In this document: positions 22,003 to 33,344 of the stretch, in pieces
Position numbering within the stretch: position 1 is the stretch's first letter
How the letters are laid out: each line of letters opens with the position of its first letter
Origin: Chara braunii
Lineage: Eukaryota > Streptophyta > Charophyceae > Charales > Characeae
DNA: 64,000 nucleotides
Direction of reading: 5' to 3'
NCBI GenBank assembly: GCA_003427395.1
Contig: BFEA01000585.1
Span: 530,265-594,264 of the forward strand
Notes under the pieces: generated by a model
The model's database searches: none
Told to the model about the DNA's origin: nothing
What the model saw: only the letters and a program-made list of their open reading frames with translations
Translations under genes and position numbers: made by a program

Positions 22003-25000
22003 AGTAGAAGTCAACCGCCGACAGAGAGAGAGAGAGGCAAGTACTACAAGCGACAGTGGGGAGGCAGAGGCAAGTGCCGTGGCGAGAGCACACGAAAAAC
22101 AAGTGGCAAGCCCAGGGGGCGAGAAGAGGGAGTCAACGGATGAGGTAGAGGCGGGAACTGAACGCGCGTGTTGAGGAGGTGATGTCAGTGGGACTGCAGC
22201 GTGTGTGACGAGCCAGAGAATTGACTGTAACTGGCGTTGCATATAAGCGTGAGAGAGGTGCTCAAACGGCGGACGAAAAACTTTTCAGCATGCGCGGTAT
22301 GATGGAAGTCATGGTTGCTACCGATGAAGCAACGAGGCCTTAGGCAGTTCTTCGAGGGAAGAGAGGGAAGTCAACAAGAAGTGAGGTACGGATGAGCGTG
22401 TGCTATCCTAGATACGGTTGACTTCGACCTCTCTCTTCACGCTCGCTCAGGGTGCCTTGCGGCTGATGAGCTGCGGCGAGCCTCTACGATTCGCTAGAGT
22501 GATTGGCCTCCGTGACTTCTTGAGCGTTCGTCCGAGTGAGCCGTCTCTGTATCTTCTTGCTTGTTTCTCCTGGAGTGGTCGGTCTCGAGGCGATTCTTGC
22601 TCGCTCGTCAGGCGACTACGGTGCAAGCACTCGAGAGAAATGAGTGAGGGTGGGCCCGGTTCAGCGTGAGAGACGCGAGTAGTTTTCACGAGCCGCACCT
22701 AGTAAGTGTTTGTCAACTCGATCTCTGTCAGAAAGTGCTTCGGCATGCTTCTACTGGTGAAGATGCCTCTCCGCTGAGGGCCACATGCGGGAGGAAAACG
22801 AGTGAAGCGAGTAGAACTTTGATTTTGGTCGGTATCGTCTGCTGCGACGAATGATCTTTCGCCTCGCTAAATAGGACGTACCCCTGTAAGCCGTGAAGTG
22901 GCGGCCAATAAGCCGAAAGGTGGTGATATCCACTTGCTCTGATGCATGATGAATGGATGTGACAGTTGGGTTTATCGAGAAGGCGGGAGTAGATGCGTTT
23001 GATGATGTCGCCGGTGTGGGTGCGTGATAACAACTCCAACCGCCCCCGATGTGGTAATACAAAATCGACCCTGATGGAAATGACCAGTGAAAGTGGGAAA
23101 TGTAGGCAGCTGTATTTGGGCGATTGACAGCGGCGTCTTCCGCAGAGCAAGAGTGCAAAGCTCAAACAAAAAGGGACTTCAAGTAAGTATTAGTCTTAGA
23201 GGGTATGCATAGCAGGGGTGAGCTTACCAGAGTGAGCAAGACGAGACTGAGCAATCTTTAAAACTGACCAATTAGAGTTGTCACTTTTCCATGCGCTGTT
23301 ATTTTCATTTGCGGGATTCTACGAACTACGCTGCTCGCCTATGTGTATCATAGTTACTGGTCGGGTCACGAGTAACAAGAAAGTCCGGGAGCATGGATTA
23401 TCGTTGCGCAAGGCGGTGTTTGATTGGTGAATACAGGAGATAATGATCGGCGTTGCTGTGGAATCTAAAGTCACCCTTCTTGGGTACCCTTTAAACTTCC
23501 TTTCCTCTGCTCCTCCTGTTCTCTTTTCCTGCTAGACTCTCGCTGCTAATAGAGTGAATGAGCCTAAGCTGGGAAAACTCGTTGAGACTGACTGAAGCAT
23601 TAATGATGCCTTCGCATCTTTCATAAGTAGGGAGTGCTGGCAAAACCAATCTTGTTGTGGTTAGAGTTGGACAATCGTCCCTTAAGAGGGAGTAGGCCTC
23701 GTATCGGTGATTTGTTTCAGCGTGACAATGGGTACAAAGGATTGGTGCTTAATCATACCCGTTCTCTATTTGATCAATGGGAAAAAGGAAGGTGTTGTTA
23801 AGACGGATTTCTTACCTTCTTGCAAAACTCCTACTTGATGGTGATTAAAGGGTGGTGTCCCTGTTCTGCACATAAACTGTGATAATATACACGTCTGATT
23901 CGTATGGTTAACGGGTGAAGGAACGTTGTAAGAGGGGACTGTGTAACACGTAAGTTGTAAAAAAAAAAAGAGAGAATGTGTAAGGTCAAGGGCGTGCATC
24001 ATCAAGAACTTGCTCTGAGTCTCCTACAGCAGGTGAACAGAGAACACATGAGATAGAGTGAGCAGGGTTCAGCTCCACTTATGCAGGCTGTGCTACTGTA
24101 AACGTCAGTTGGGACCCAAAACTTCCTTGCTGAGTTTGGAAGGGGTTCGTCCTCGGCAATTCTATGCTCTTGGGTTCTCTCCTCGCGAAAAAGCACAGGC
24201 TTGGCCTCACAGAGAGAAGCGTCGTAACCGGAGCACGCATGCATTCACGCTCAAGGTTCCCAAGCAAGGAAAGGAAGCTACTCCCTAGGCTCTTTGCGCT
24301 GAGAATAAAATAGTCCTGCAAGGATGTTTTAACTTGGTTTGTATTGTTGAGGCGGGGAGTTCAGCGTAATTGATTGGTATGTTGCCTCCCTTAAAGTGAA
24401 AATATCTTGAACTGCTGTTAAGTGTGAAGGGCCCCCAACTTTAGCCCCAACAAAATCCTCGAAGTATCCTCCTATCCCAGAATGTATAATAACAATGCGC
24501 TGTATACCTCGTGCACACCTGCTACTTGGAGTGTGGTCTGCATGATATCCAAAGAGCAGATTACTACTGGGTCAATGCTAAGGTCAGTTCGTGAGTGACT
24601 TTTCAAAACTATCCATCACCGGTAGTCAGGAAAAAAGCTCAGCCCTCTTACAAATCGTCATCCGCTCAGAGAAGGAGTCTTTGTGACTTGAGTTATTAAA
24701 AGTAATCCGCAAGCGAAAGACTTTTCCGTGTCCTGTTAGTGAGTAGCTGATTCTGTACGTTCATGGGCTGTGCCAACCACCTGTGGTCATTTAAAAGGTA
24801 CAAGCCATAGACCAATTAACCTAAGTCCTAGCAGTTTGAGCTTGTGGCTTGTCACTGACGAAGGGAAGGCATTTGTCAAAACCTCTGATCTCTAGCTTCG
24901 GAGGATCAATCGGAAGTCTGATAGCTGAGAGGAGGGGTTCGCTAATAACGCTCTGCCCTGGGCCTTGATCCTACATGTCGGTGAGTCTAGACCAAGAGTC

Positions 25001-25276
25001 TATCATCTACTTAAGGAAAATTAAGTGCCTGTTCAGACTGGCAAGGCCGGGTAATTGTCGGCAGAGTTGGGTTTGCAAGGTCCTCAGTCTACTCTTAGTA
25101 GATCACCAACAAACCTCAACTCAGGAAGCTGACGCTATCAAAGACAGGAAACTCAATATCCACTCAACCATCACTGCGAACCGAGGCAACAACTGGGCAT
25201 CAGACAAGTGAAGACACTCTGAGTGTTGGGCAATATTAGTCTGAGCAATAGGCTCCGGTGAGGAAAGAAGGGAAAC
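22003..25276. other. No gene recognised
   Basis: Low repeat content and balanced composition. Open frames on both strands at 22.7-23.2 kb overlap each other and show no domain. A short GA tract lies at 22023-22035 and an A tract at 23959-23970. This is the longest stretch free of recognisable transposon coding. Confidence 0.55.
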
Positions 25277-25528
25277 ATGGAGAGTAAACGCAAGCTGGAG
25301 ATAACCTACTCCTTTTGTGTGGATAAAGGAGACGGTTGGGAGGAGAAAGCAATCAGAAACATCCAGTGTGCTCGGGATCTGATGAGAGAAGAAGCACTAA
25401 AACTAGTGATAGACCAAGAATTTGTTGAGTATTCCGTCTACATTCACGGACAGGACGAAAAACTGCACAGTACCTATTCGTCCATTAAGACAATCGAACA
25501 GGCCAAGGGTAAGGTTAAAAGGGCATGA
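25277..25528 (+). CDS. Hypothetical 83-residue protein
   Basis: Unrecognised, from ATG to TGA. MESKRKLEITYSF opens with a strand-like segment, followed by a long charged helix (IRNIQCARDLMREEALKL), a second strand (VEYSVYIHGQDE) and a Lys-rich tail. Small and soluble by appearance. It lies 0.9 kb before the 216-residue frame at 26224 on the same strand. Length alone cannot exclude chance. Confidence 0.35.
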   Translation: MESKRKLEITYSFCVDKGDGWEEKAIRNIQCARDLMREEALKLVIDQEFVEYSVYIHGQDEKLHSTYSSIKTIEQAKGKVKRA

Positions 25529-25674
25529 AAATGCCTCTAATTAGCGCATTCAGTCAGTGAGCTACCCACAACATTTGGTGCTCTGTGCAACTGCCTGTGA
25601 TCATTGCTCAGCACTGTTACCAGTGGCTAGAACTCTGAGTTGTTATCAGCAACCAGTGCCCGGAGCCGTCGTCA

Positions 25675-25905
25675 GTGAGCTGTACTCAATATTGGTGTGT
25701 GTCATGTGAGAAAAAGTGCAGTACCACTACCAAAGAGGGCGGTGAACAACCAGTATGTGGCCAGTGTTCAGTCACAATCACGCCCCTATTCAGCCAGTTT
25801 CAATCAAAGATCAACCAGGTACATAAGTCAGTGTTTCATCAGTACCCTGTTGGAAGCCCTATGCCAGATACTATTCAGCAGACAACAGTTGTATTCAGTC
25901 ATTAA
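25675..25905 (+). other. Open frame with zinc-ribbon-like cysteines
   Basis: The frame is open after a stop at about 25638 but has no ATG before the cysteines. It reads YWCVSCEKKC, 11 residues, then CGQC, a two-CxxC spacing similar to the zinc ribbon of plant RING-H2 proteins (YWC.SC...CP.C). It could be an exon fragment entered by splicing. The next 300 bases are packed with CAGTCA/AATCAG words and look non-coding. Confidence 0.3.
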
Positions 25906-26223
25906 GTGACCACAGCATGGTAACTTTTACTCCAGGGAATCACGAGGATATTCACTCAATGTTTTAGTCTCAGCAATCAGACCAGCAAATAATCAGAAAA
26001 GCAGTCAGAACAGCGGTCAACTATCAGTAATCAATTCTCAACAATCAGATTTGAGGTCAGCACATTTATTCGGACCTTCAGTAGTCATTCCAGCAACTAA
26101 TTCAGTCTTTTCTCATGTAATTCGGTAATCAATTCAACAATCTAGCAGTCAGTTCAGCAATCAATTCAGGAGTCGGATCAGCAACAATCAGCAGACAACA
26201 GACGTCATTTTTTTTTTCTTTCC

Positions 26224-26874
26224 ATGAGTACAGTTGAATCCTTTCGAGTCAGCGAGTCAGTGCTGGCTAACCTCAATCAGATTTCATGCAAAGAGGCATT
26301 CCGTTATCGGTACGCTTGTGCCATTGGTTTCAGACAAGGAGATCTGTCAATCTTCGTTGTCCAGACCAGTTTTGCCGATGGCACTATCCACGATCTGAGG
26401 CCCTATCTGAAGAAGGGTAAAGAGGCTCATAAGCATTTTGACGTAGTGTGGATCTCAGCCGCAAGGTATCTCAAGCAGAGGGAGAGAGAAATTGATGAGA
26501 GCGGCACCAAGTTGATCCGCAGTTTTGGACCCAAACTCTACACCGACTATCCCAAGCCTCTTGTTCCTTCTCTTCTCACTGATGGCACGAGTTGGCTCGA
26601 CATGATTGGCTTGGCAGAGAGGTACATCTCTCCAGCAATGATCGACATTGAGGTGTTGACTGAGCCCACCAAGTACCCCTACCTCAGACGAGGGGTCTTC
26701 TCAGTGGACGGGCTGCCTACATTGTGGGAGGAGTTAGCTCCATGGTTAACTTTCGTGTCATGTATCTTGGATGGTCGTGTTCAGAGCTTGCTGGCTTCAG
26801 ATGGCTCTATGTCACGAGGCCTCAATCTCGGACTGTACGCAGGCATGGGTCACAGCACCAGAGATGAGCAGTGA
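26224..26874 (+). CDS. Intact orphan protein, 216 residues
   Basis: Unrecognised, but the cleanest non-transposon frame in the window: ATG at 26224, no breaks, TGA at 26872. It begins MSTVESFRVSESVLANLNQ. It continues with a mixed alpha/beta-looking body (FRYRYACAIGFRQGDLSIFVVQ, HFDVVWISAARYLKQR), a Pro-rich middle (YTDYPKPLVPSLL) and a Gly-rich end (SMSRGLNLGLYAGMG). There is no signal peptide, clear membrane helix or catalytic motif. A pyrimidine tract (T10CTTTCC) directly precedes the ATG, so the true exon may begin at the AG just inside it. The flanks are non-coding and no second exon was found. Confidence 0.55.
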   Translation: MSTVESFRVSESVLANLNQISCKEAFRYRYACAIGFRQGDLSIFVVQTSFADGTIHDLRPYLKKGKEAHKHFDVVWISAARYLKQREREIDESGTKLIRSFGPKLYTDYPKPLVPSLLTDGTSWLDMIGLAERYISPAMIDIEVLTEPTKYPYLRRGVFSVDGLPTLWEELAPWLTFVSCILDGRVQSLLASDGSMSRGLNLGLYAGMGHSTRDEQ

Positions 26875-27082
26875 AAAGAGAGAATGAGAAAGATGCTACT
26901 GTCGTTGCTAGAGTCAGTCACTCTTGCTTCTTCTTGGATGATTCTATCACAGTTCTCAAAATCAGATTGACATAATTGAAGCATGCATAGCACCCCATGA
27001 TTTTATGGTTATTATTTGCATAATTCTCTGCTGTTCTGAATCAAAAGAAAAGATTCCTAAGACCGGGGACCGGCAATTCGCA

Positions 27083-27640
27083 GGAGTACGAGGCCTTGTA
27101 GAGAGATCTGGGGTTTGTCGAGGGTGGAAGGCAAGTCAGTGGCGAATCGGGTGGGGCTGCGTAATGGCGAAAAGAGATCAGCTATGGGTGATGAATGGTA
27201 TGGTTGGTATTGTCCCTGAGCAAGTATGTCCCGGGGAAAGAAGGGCTAGGGATTACCTTAGGATCCTATTTCTCAGAATTATCAAAAAACGTTGCAATCT
27301 GTTCTTAAAAAAAGGGGGGTAGTCTGTTTGTCCTTAAAACTGTCTTCTGGATTTTGGGGATTCCTGGCAGCTTTCTGTAGGTGGTACCGAGGCTGTTATA
27401 CTCGGTGACCTGCGGCTGTTCGATGTCAGAGCGACGCTGGCCGGTGCTGGGGTGCTGCCCTGTAACCTGCTGATGCAGGAGCATGAGGCCTGGTAGAGAG
27501 ATCTGGGGGTGCTTTGGGGGGCCATTCCACGGGACAACCAAGGGTCGCTGTTGGGACGACGCTGGCCGGAGCTGGGGTGAGGGCTGTTGCCCTGTAACCC
27601 AGCAGGAAGAGGGAGTGTGAGGCCTGGAAGAGCTCGGCAG
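27083..27640. repeat. Local duplications, period about 125 bp
   Basis: CGACGCTGGCCGGWGCTGGG starts at 27432 and again at 27557. A partial third copy (GAGGCCTTGTAGAGAGATCT) lies near 27091. From 27641 to 28080 nothing was recognised. Confidence 0.8.
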
Positions 27641-28084
27641 GGAGTAAGACAAAATTGGAGATCCTTGGAAGGTGCTGTTAGGGATTTCGCGGGGTTTGGG
27701 GCATTTGCAGGACTTCAGCAGACTATTCCCATATCCTTCGAATAACTGTAAGTTTTCTCAAACGGCTTTTCAGCCAAGCCGGGTAACGGGTAAGAGAGGG
27801 AGTGAGGTTAGTGAGAGAAAGATATCACGCCTCCTACTAGTGAAGGGGCTAGCTGGTAGGATAGAAATAGGGCATAGCAGCAGTAGAGATGGTGGCTTTG
27901 TTGCAGTAAGTCTTGCCGGAGTGAGGTAAGAGGCCTGAGGGTGGTCCTTGAGGATTTTCCGAATTTTATCTGACTTTGAAGTTCTCGCAAAAAGGTCTGG
28001 AGTAGCTCTAAAATTCTTAATAGATCCTAGTCTCATTTTCATGGAATTTTCTGACGACTCTTCTGAATGTATTCCTTATGGGAC

Positions 28085-28161
28085 GCTGGGCCCGGTTCCC
28101 AGCTTGTGCCAAATTGTGAGGATATGGTTGTATCCATGGGATGCTGGACCCGGTTTCCAGC
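28085..28161 (+). repeat. Paired hairpins with a conserved CCCGGTT loop
   Basis: 28085-28103 (stem GCTGGG/CCCAGC) and 28143-28161 (stem GCTGGA/TCCAGC) share the loop CCCGGTT, and the closing pair changes from G-C to A-T. A third copy lies on the minus strand at 18741-18757. Confidence 0.6.
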
Positions 28162-28205
28162 AGGTGTTGCTCCCCACCAATAGATGGAGCTTGTGTTTAC
28201 AACAA

Positions 28206-28219
28206 CAAAAAAAAAAANN

Positions 28220-28247
<28 letters not shown>
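28206..28247. repeat. Poly-A tract with NN
   Basis: A homopolymer interrupted by two N at 28218-28219. From 28248 to 28937 no gene was recognised. Confidence 0.95.
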
Positions 28248-28250
<3 letters not shown>

Positions 28251-28937
28251 CGGGGACCGGCGAAGACCGCAATTGAAGGGTCTCGCTCGAAGCCAGACGT
28301 ACACAACAGGAAGGGATTTGCATTGTTTAAATCATTTTATTTATTGCAACCACATACAAAATCCTGCGTGACAGCCTGTTGGCTTTCCGTTCGCCCGAAG
28401 TGGACCGACTGGAAAAAGTGCGACACCGGCCAGCCTCCCATTTGGACAGATGCTCACTTCGCATGAGAGTGTGGAAGTGTCGTGGCACTTGTGCGCTAGA
28501 TGTGTGTAAGCTGCGCTAGGCTGAAGAGCAGCGTTATGTGAGAAGGAAGAGAGTGCTGGCTAGAGGGAAGGCAGCCATAGCTGCGCCAGCGCTAGTTAGT
28601 ATGTTAGTAAGGATAGTCAGTAGGAGATACCAGTGAGTAGTATTCAGAATAGATCCTCGTGTGATAGGGAGTGTGCATGCATGATGAGTGAGGGTAGACC
28701 AGGAGTATAGACATAGAGGGAGAGAGAGAAGAAGGCAGACGGGAGAGGGGGAAGTGTGAGCTATGGTAATACTTCCTGTTGAGCGCAGTTGACATCTGGA
28801 AGGCGCTGATGAGTGCCAGGCTTGGAACTCATGTTGATCGAAGAAGACTTGTAACTCTGTTCAGCGCTATACACTTTGAACTCACGATGTTCTCTCTCTA
28901 ATTCTGGGTTTGATAATTGAGTTGATCTTCCTGGTTC

Positions 28938-29939
28938 TCATTCATCTTCTATTGGGTTTTGTGTGAGACATCGCAAATTGGGAAATCTGTGTGAATGCAT
29001 GAGATCTAAGCACTCCAGCAAGTGTTGAACAGTCGGGTTCCTTGCCCATAGGTGTAATGTCGTCTCCCAGGCCCAATTGCACCGGACACACACCAGAGAG
29101 ACATTCATTCCTTTCTGATTGAGCCAGACTGCAGATGGGACAGACTGCATGGACTGTAACCACAGCAGACTGGCTGCCTTCTGGTCCGGTAGCTTTTGAA
29201 GTTGCCGCCATAGCCTTATGAGTTTCTCCTCCGAGATGGAACTGGCACCAGCAGCTCCATCTTTCCATTTTTGAACGGCAGAGACCACCGGGAGTTTGGA
29301 TATCTTTCCGCGCTGAATAGCTCTACCCACGTTAGTGGTATAGAGGGTCAGAGGTGTAAAGCTGCCTTCTTTCTCGACCCCCTCCCAACCCCACAGATGA
29401 GGTTCCACTTTATAGGTGGAGGCCAAACGACCACCAGTGCAGGTTTCCTTCCCAGAGCGGCCCACAGATGTCCATACTCGGACCTCTGCCAAATCTTGAT
29501 CCCATGGCACCAATTCTTCCCCTTTCAATGTTAACTGGTCTAATCCCATGTCAGTGGCTCGCTTGTACCAAATTTGAATCTTCATTCCTGCTGCTTTCGG
29601 AGGGCCAATCACCCACCAGTATTCTAATGGATTATCTGGAGACTCATACCAGGTATCTACAGCAGGTCTGTTCCCTCGTCTCAAAGATGAGATCCATGAT
29701 GGGGGGATCACATCCTTCAGCTGATCAAAGTTTGCCCATCTATTATGCAATCTAGGTAATTTTGCCCGTAGTTGTTCCTCAGAAATCCAATTCTGTCGGA
29801 TGTCATCCCAGAGGTCACCCAAGGAGATGACACCCCTTGTACACCAAGATTTACCGAAGTTACCTGGAGAATAATGTGTCGAGAAGGACTCACCGTTTCC
29901 TTGAAGGATACGAGGGTTATCAAACAATGGCTGGTTCAA
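28938..29939 (-). pseudogene. LINE ORF2 C-terminal region
   Basis: 333 codons: LGDLWDDIRQNWIS, IQRGKISKLPVVSAVQKW, then CVRCNWAWETTLHLWARNPTV, the C...C...H...C-type zf-RVT segment found after plant LINE RTs. A stop and shift near 29950 separate it from the RT. Its end at 28938 is an in-frame stop followed by non-coding sequence. Confidence 0.8.
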
Positions 29940-29978
29940 GATTTCAAGATGAGTGACCGGCTCTCTAATGTTTGGAGG

Positions 29979-31208
29979 TCAGAGTTTGTTCCAAGCTGTG
30001 AGAATGTTGCACCAAACTGTGGAATTGGGCCTTCTCTGTGTAAAGGAAGGCAGACAAAGGCACCTCCAGACATCCGCGGGCCGCTGGATTTCCCATTCTG
30101 TACTCAACAAATAATCTGCCGGGATTATCGAAATCCTGGATTCCTGTGACATCATAGCCTGCACTGGACATTTGGCGAGCAATGCTAGATTTTGGTGCTT
30201 TGGGTCCATCAGGCCCAAGCCTCCCATCCCTTTTGTCGTTGCTACCGTTTCCCAGGCTATCTTATAGATAAAAGCCTGATCTTCTGCCGCTGTAAGCTTC
30301 CAGAGGAATGTAGCACCGCAGCGTCTGATGAAAGTATAGGCATCATCACTCAGCACGTGGACTGCCAGAACAAACCAGAGGGTAGAAAAGGCTGCTGCGG
30401 TCATTACCAGAGCTCGACCGAATAAGGAGAGGAATTTACCCCTCTCCCATTTACTGATTTTTCCGCTCACCTTTTGCTTTAACAAGTTATCTTGCACCGT
30501 TGCACAGTTTGTCAGAGCCACCTCTACCCCCAGTAGTCTTTCAGATGATCTTGCTGGGATCGACCTCATGCCCCAGTCGTCCACAAATACGAATGGTTCC
30601 CGCAACAGTACCACTGATTTACTCCAGTTGATGGAGGCCTCCGATAATACACAGTAACCGTCCAAAACAGTACGAAGTTCCCCAGTGGATTCCACCATGT
30701 TTCTGCAAATAACAGTTAAATCATCTGCAATTGCTCCCCTTATCCACTCAAAGGAGGGCAGCTTCAACCCACGGATGTGGTCATTTTGCGGAATGTTGTC
30801 AAGTGGGACCTCTAATTGCAGAACAAAAAGAAGCGGTGCCAAAGGGCAGCCTTGGCACAAGGAGCGGGTTAACTGGAAGGGTTCAGAGTCTTCAGACAGA
30901 CGGCCGTTGACGTTTACCATGGCCGATGCACCTGAGTACATCGCGTGTACTAATTTGCAGAACACAGAACCAAAGCCCATTTGTGACAGGGCGGTGACTA
31001 CAAATGCCCATCCCACCTTGTCGTAGGCGTTCTCCATATCCAAGACGATGACCGCTACATCTCGTATCTCGGCACTAATTATCTCCAAGGCCTGCAGTGT
31101 AGCTAGAATGTTTTCAAAAATAAATCTTCCTTTTACAAATTCCCCTTGTTCTAGTCCTATCAGATAAGAAAGGTGCCTGGCCAGCCTGATTGCCAGTGCT
31201 TTAGCCAA
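29979..31208 (-). pseudogene. LINE reverse transcriptase, long open segment
   Basis: 409 residues: GLEQGEFVKGRFIFENI, VIVLDMENAYDKVGWAF (motif A Asp), LTRSLCQGCPLAPLLFVLQ (motif B) and a motif C reading AIADDLT where FADD or YADD is usual. The two Asp are kept and the aromatic is Ile. The stretch is open over its full length despite lesions on both sides, so the copy is fairly young. Confidence 0.88.
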
Positions 31209-31689
31209 AATTTTGTATGCAACATTCAGCAGAGATATCGGTCGCCAGTTACGGAGTTCTCACTTATCGCCCTTTTTATACAAAAGAGAGATGATCCCTA
31301 CCAACATGCCATTTGGGAGCCTACCTCCAAGACAACCGTGTTGTAGATCTCTAACACCCAGGGACCCATCGTTTCCCGAGTCACTATAAACAGTTCTACT
31401 GGGAGGCCATCGAGGCCTGGGCACTTACCAGTGGACATCTGTTTAACTGCCTGAGAAAGTTCCTCAATGGAGAAAGGTCGATCAAGATCCAGTTTTCCTG
31501 CGTTTGAGATTCTCACGTGTGTACGGTTCCAGAAGGTTGAAGAGAGAGATAAATCTGATTCAAATGAATCCGCCGGTCGGACTGTGGTCAGGATATCTGT
31601 GAAATAATTAGCAGCATATAAACACAAGGACTGAGTGGCCACGGCCACCGGGGCGCCCATCTTTTATTGCCGGGTAGAGGGAGTATGGG

Positions 31690-32753
31690 GGGGAAGGGGG
31701 ATATACATGTGCAAGGAACATGAGTATGGACGAAGCACAGAAATCCAGAATGCAATATCACACTGAAGTCCAAGTATTCAAAGCCAAAGCAAATAGTACA
31801 ATGGAACCGAGTAACCATCCAATTGAGAATGATACAGAAGAATCGTGAGTCAATGTCCATGCCCAACAGGGCAACGCCAACAGCATAACCCAAATGTAGC
31901 TCTCTCTTGTGAATGGCGCCAGGCGCCCTATCTACTCTACAGCCTATCCTACAACTACAGCAATGAACAGCAACCAGACTACTTGACTACCAGCGAGTGA
32001 TGATGTCACCACCAATGCCGTAGACCACCATCACCAGGTACGTGTCCTCTTCCCCACACTCTCCCTTGTACCCACACAGCACCCTTCACCTCCGAAGAAC
32101 CACCTTCGCCCTTCACCCCTCTGCGCCCTATGCAGCCCGGCTATGGCCGCCAAGCGCCCTGTATGCAGGCAGCGCCCTACCGCCTAGCGCTGGCCTGCTT
32201 GCTCTTAGCGCAGCACTGCCTTGCACAGCGCAGCACAGATGCATCGGCGCAGCGTGCCCGCAAGTGCCAGCATTGGCCAAGATCCCTGCTGCCTCGCCCT
32301 GCTTGCCTATATGCCAATGCAGCATGTGGGCGGCCTCCCTTCAGCCTGCGACCGGGACCCAGAGGCTGAAGCCTACCCGATACAGTTGGGCCCCGGAGCA
32401 ATGCAGTTGCGCCTCTCTCATCAAGGCCTGCGGCCAGATTCAGATAGTGGGTCGATTTCCCTTTGGCATTTTCGGCCTCTCTACCCAGCATGCATTGTCG
32501 GCCTCACGTTCGAGTGCCCANNNNCNNANNNNCTGGGCATTTCAGCATTTGCTGAAATCCGAGACTCGGTGCACTCCAACCAACTGGCGTGCTGCAACTG
32601 TATAGACCCCACTTCGTGAAATGTTGGCATAGAGGGCTCTTGTTGATTTGTTGGCCCGCCTTCACTTAGGGCGGGCACTAGGCTTGCTGGGGCCTTAGCC
32701 CAGAACATGTACATCATGGCAAGGCCCCTACTTGAGGGCTCAATCCTCACACA
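31690..32753 (-). repeat. Gypsy LTR, inverted, apparently solo
   Basis: Read on the minus strand from 32753 it begins TGTGTGAGGATTGAGCCC, then carries the CCCGCCCTAAGTGAAGGCGG hairpin. Its 3' half resembles 42300-42750, including a GGCGCC-rich patch and TTGGATGG. A small N patch lies at 32521-32532. No gypsy coding adjoins it. The distal end near 31690 meets the LINE. Confidence 0.7.
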
Positions 32754-33340
32754 TGGTTTTTAAAGGCATTGAAAAGGGTTTTGACTTCCAAGGGGTATGT
32801 TTTGGTTTTGATTTTTTCATTTTTTTTGTCTTGTTTTTTTTTATTTCCAAATCCATAAGGAATTCTGATTTATTTCCGAATCTACAATGAATTCTGAAGT
32901 GACCCTCAGCCAAAAGTTGGTTGCATCGCAATTCTGGACACCATATTTGTTTTACAGATTATTTTTTTAATGCTTTTTTTTTTGGGAGGGGGGCCACCGA
33001 AGTTGCCACCAATTTACTGAATATAACGCCCAGGCGTTATAAACGAGTATACCGCCTGCCGGGTGTTATATTCCTATACACAGCCCGGGCGGTTTTTCAG
33101 GTGAAGACGGTAGCACTTTGTAAGCCAAGCTCCAACAAAAGAAACTGACATTACAAAAGAAAAGAAAAAGAAAAAGACAGGTGGCAAAAAACTTTGCAGT
33201 TCGTTTGTCAAGTTAGAGATGCAAAACAGGCACCAACCATGGGTTGTGTTGCTGCCAGACACCCCCGCGAGCTCATCAACCTGCAAGCTACAGCTTTCTG
33301 AAGCCTCTTCATCGTACATGCATAAGTTGCTGTGAGACCA
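32754..33340. other. AT-rich stretch with two GC palindromes
   Basis: ATAACGCC-CA-GGCGTTAT at 33023-33040 is a perfect palindrome. ACCGCC near 33050 and GGGCGGT near 33088 pair across about 30 bases. A phrase at 32789 recurs at 18599. No gene seen. Confidence 0.65.
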
Positions 33341-33344
33341 TTCT

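Larger units (their letters stand above)
28938..31670 (-). mobile_element. 5'-truncated LINE (L3), ORF2 RT to C-terminus
   Basis: Non-LTR retrotransposon on the minus strand. 31660-31298 holds the RT start (STGKCPGLDGLPVELF). After a frameshift near 31318 and one stop at about 31260 within KKGDK...ELRNWRPISLLN, 409 codons stay open (31208-29979). A second 333-codon piece (29939-28938) carries the C-terminal zf-RVT-like region. No endonuclease or ORF1 is present. It ends upstream where an inverted gypsy LTR begins, as expected of 5' truncation. No target duplication or poly-A was identified. Confidence 0.85.

Noticed and set aside
22728-23169. Two overlapping minus-strand frames of 135 and 145 codons
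   Set aside because: Open in two frames at once with no motif; probably a low-stop composition effect.
32042-32619. Plus-strand frames of 187 and 132 codons
   Set aside because: They lie antisense in an LTR and cross an N patch.
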